Source of the DNA: Alphaproteobacteria bacterium
GTDB lineage: Bacteria; Pseudomonadota; Alphaproteobacteria; Rhizobiales; Hyphomicrobiaceae
Direction of reading: 5' to 3'
Length of the DNA: 5,858 nt
Assembly: GCA_024279745.1 (NCBI GenBank)
Contig: JAJRRE010000376.1
Coordinates: 1 to 5,858 of the forward strand
The translations under genes were made by a program, and so were the position numbers. A model generated the notes under the pieces. The model did not search any database and was not told where the DNA came from. It worked only from the letters and a program-made list of their open reading frames with translations. Shown here piece after piece: positions 5,833-5,858 of this stretch (positions are counted from its first letter, which is position 1; each line of letters starts with the position of its first letter).

Positions 5833-5858
5833 ATGAGCGACACAACACAGCCCGCCTC
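5833..5858 (+). CDS. Start of the next operon gene, probably the DppC-type partner permease (cut by window edge)
   Basis: An ATG at 5833 opens a frame reading MSDTTQPA up to the window end. Its position 31 bases after a DppB-type permease is where the DppC-type partner normally lies, and such proteins often begin with a short polar N-terminus. The visible residues carry no family signature, so the identity rests on gene order alone. The ribosome binding site is weak. An ATG at 5822 begins a four-codon frame (MATQ) ending in TGA at 5834-5836, overlapping this start as ATGA. Confidence 0.5.

Noticed and set aside
5382..5843. 153-codon minus-strand frame opposite the permease
   Set aside because: The permease on the plus strand has six membrane helices and the EAA loop; the opposite frame shows no domain.

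Overview
The window looks like chromosomal DNA of a proteobacterium, most likely an alphaproteobacterium. The reasons are moderate-to-high GC by eye, a twin-arginine-exported family 5 solute-binding protein, a dimethylglycine-dehydrogenase-type flavoprotein of the kind common in that class, and paired GlxA-type and GcvA-type regulators. The lineage is inferred from protein style, not from any marker gene. I see no mobile element, tRNA, rRNA or CRISPR array.

Layout. Positions 1-741 (minus strand) hold the first 247 codons of an FAD-dependent oxidoreductase of the dimethylglycine/sarcosine dehydrogenase family; the rest lies beyond the left edge. A 164-base divergent gap (742-905) carries two sets of short tandem repeats. 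It separates this gene from a GlxA-type AraC-family regulator (906-1892, plus). That regulator runs convergently towards a GcvA-type LysR regulator (2035-2976, minus), with a 142-base gap holding several small inverted and direct repeats. The LysR gene is divergent from an ABC importer operon on the plus strand: a Tat-exported family 5 substrate-binding protein (3079-4707), a 146-base gap that can fold strongly, a DppB-type permease (4854-5801), and the first codons of the next gene (from 5833), presumably the partner DppC-type permease.

How the genes may work together. The arrangement reads as two adjacent divergent regulator/target pairs: the GlxA-type regulator with the demethylating flavoenzyme, and the LysR regulator with the importer. 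A simple model is uptake of a small amine, amino-acid derivative or peptide by the importer and oxidative N-demethylation by the dehydrogenase. The importer's substrate cannot be read from the sequence, and the link between the two halves is inference from proximity.

The proteins belong to known families. The least ordinary material is non-coding: a bulged 11-bp closing stem around a GC-rich hairpin just after the binding-protein stop codon, a 12-bp hairpin directly against the permease ribosome binding site, and the tandem octamers that run into the dehydrogenase ribosome binding site. I found no clear evidence of a wholly new biological system.
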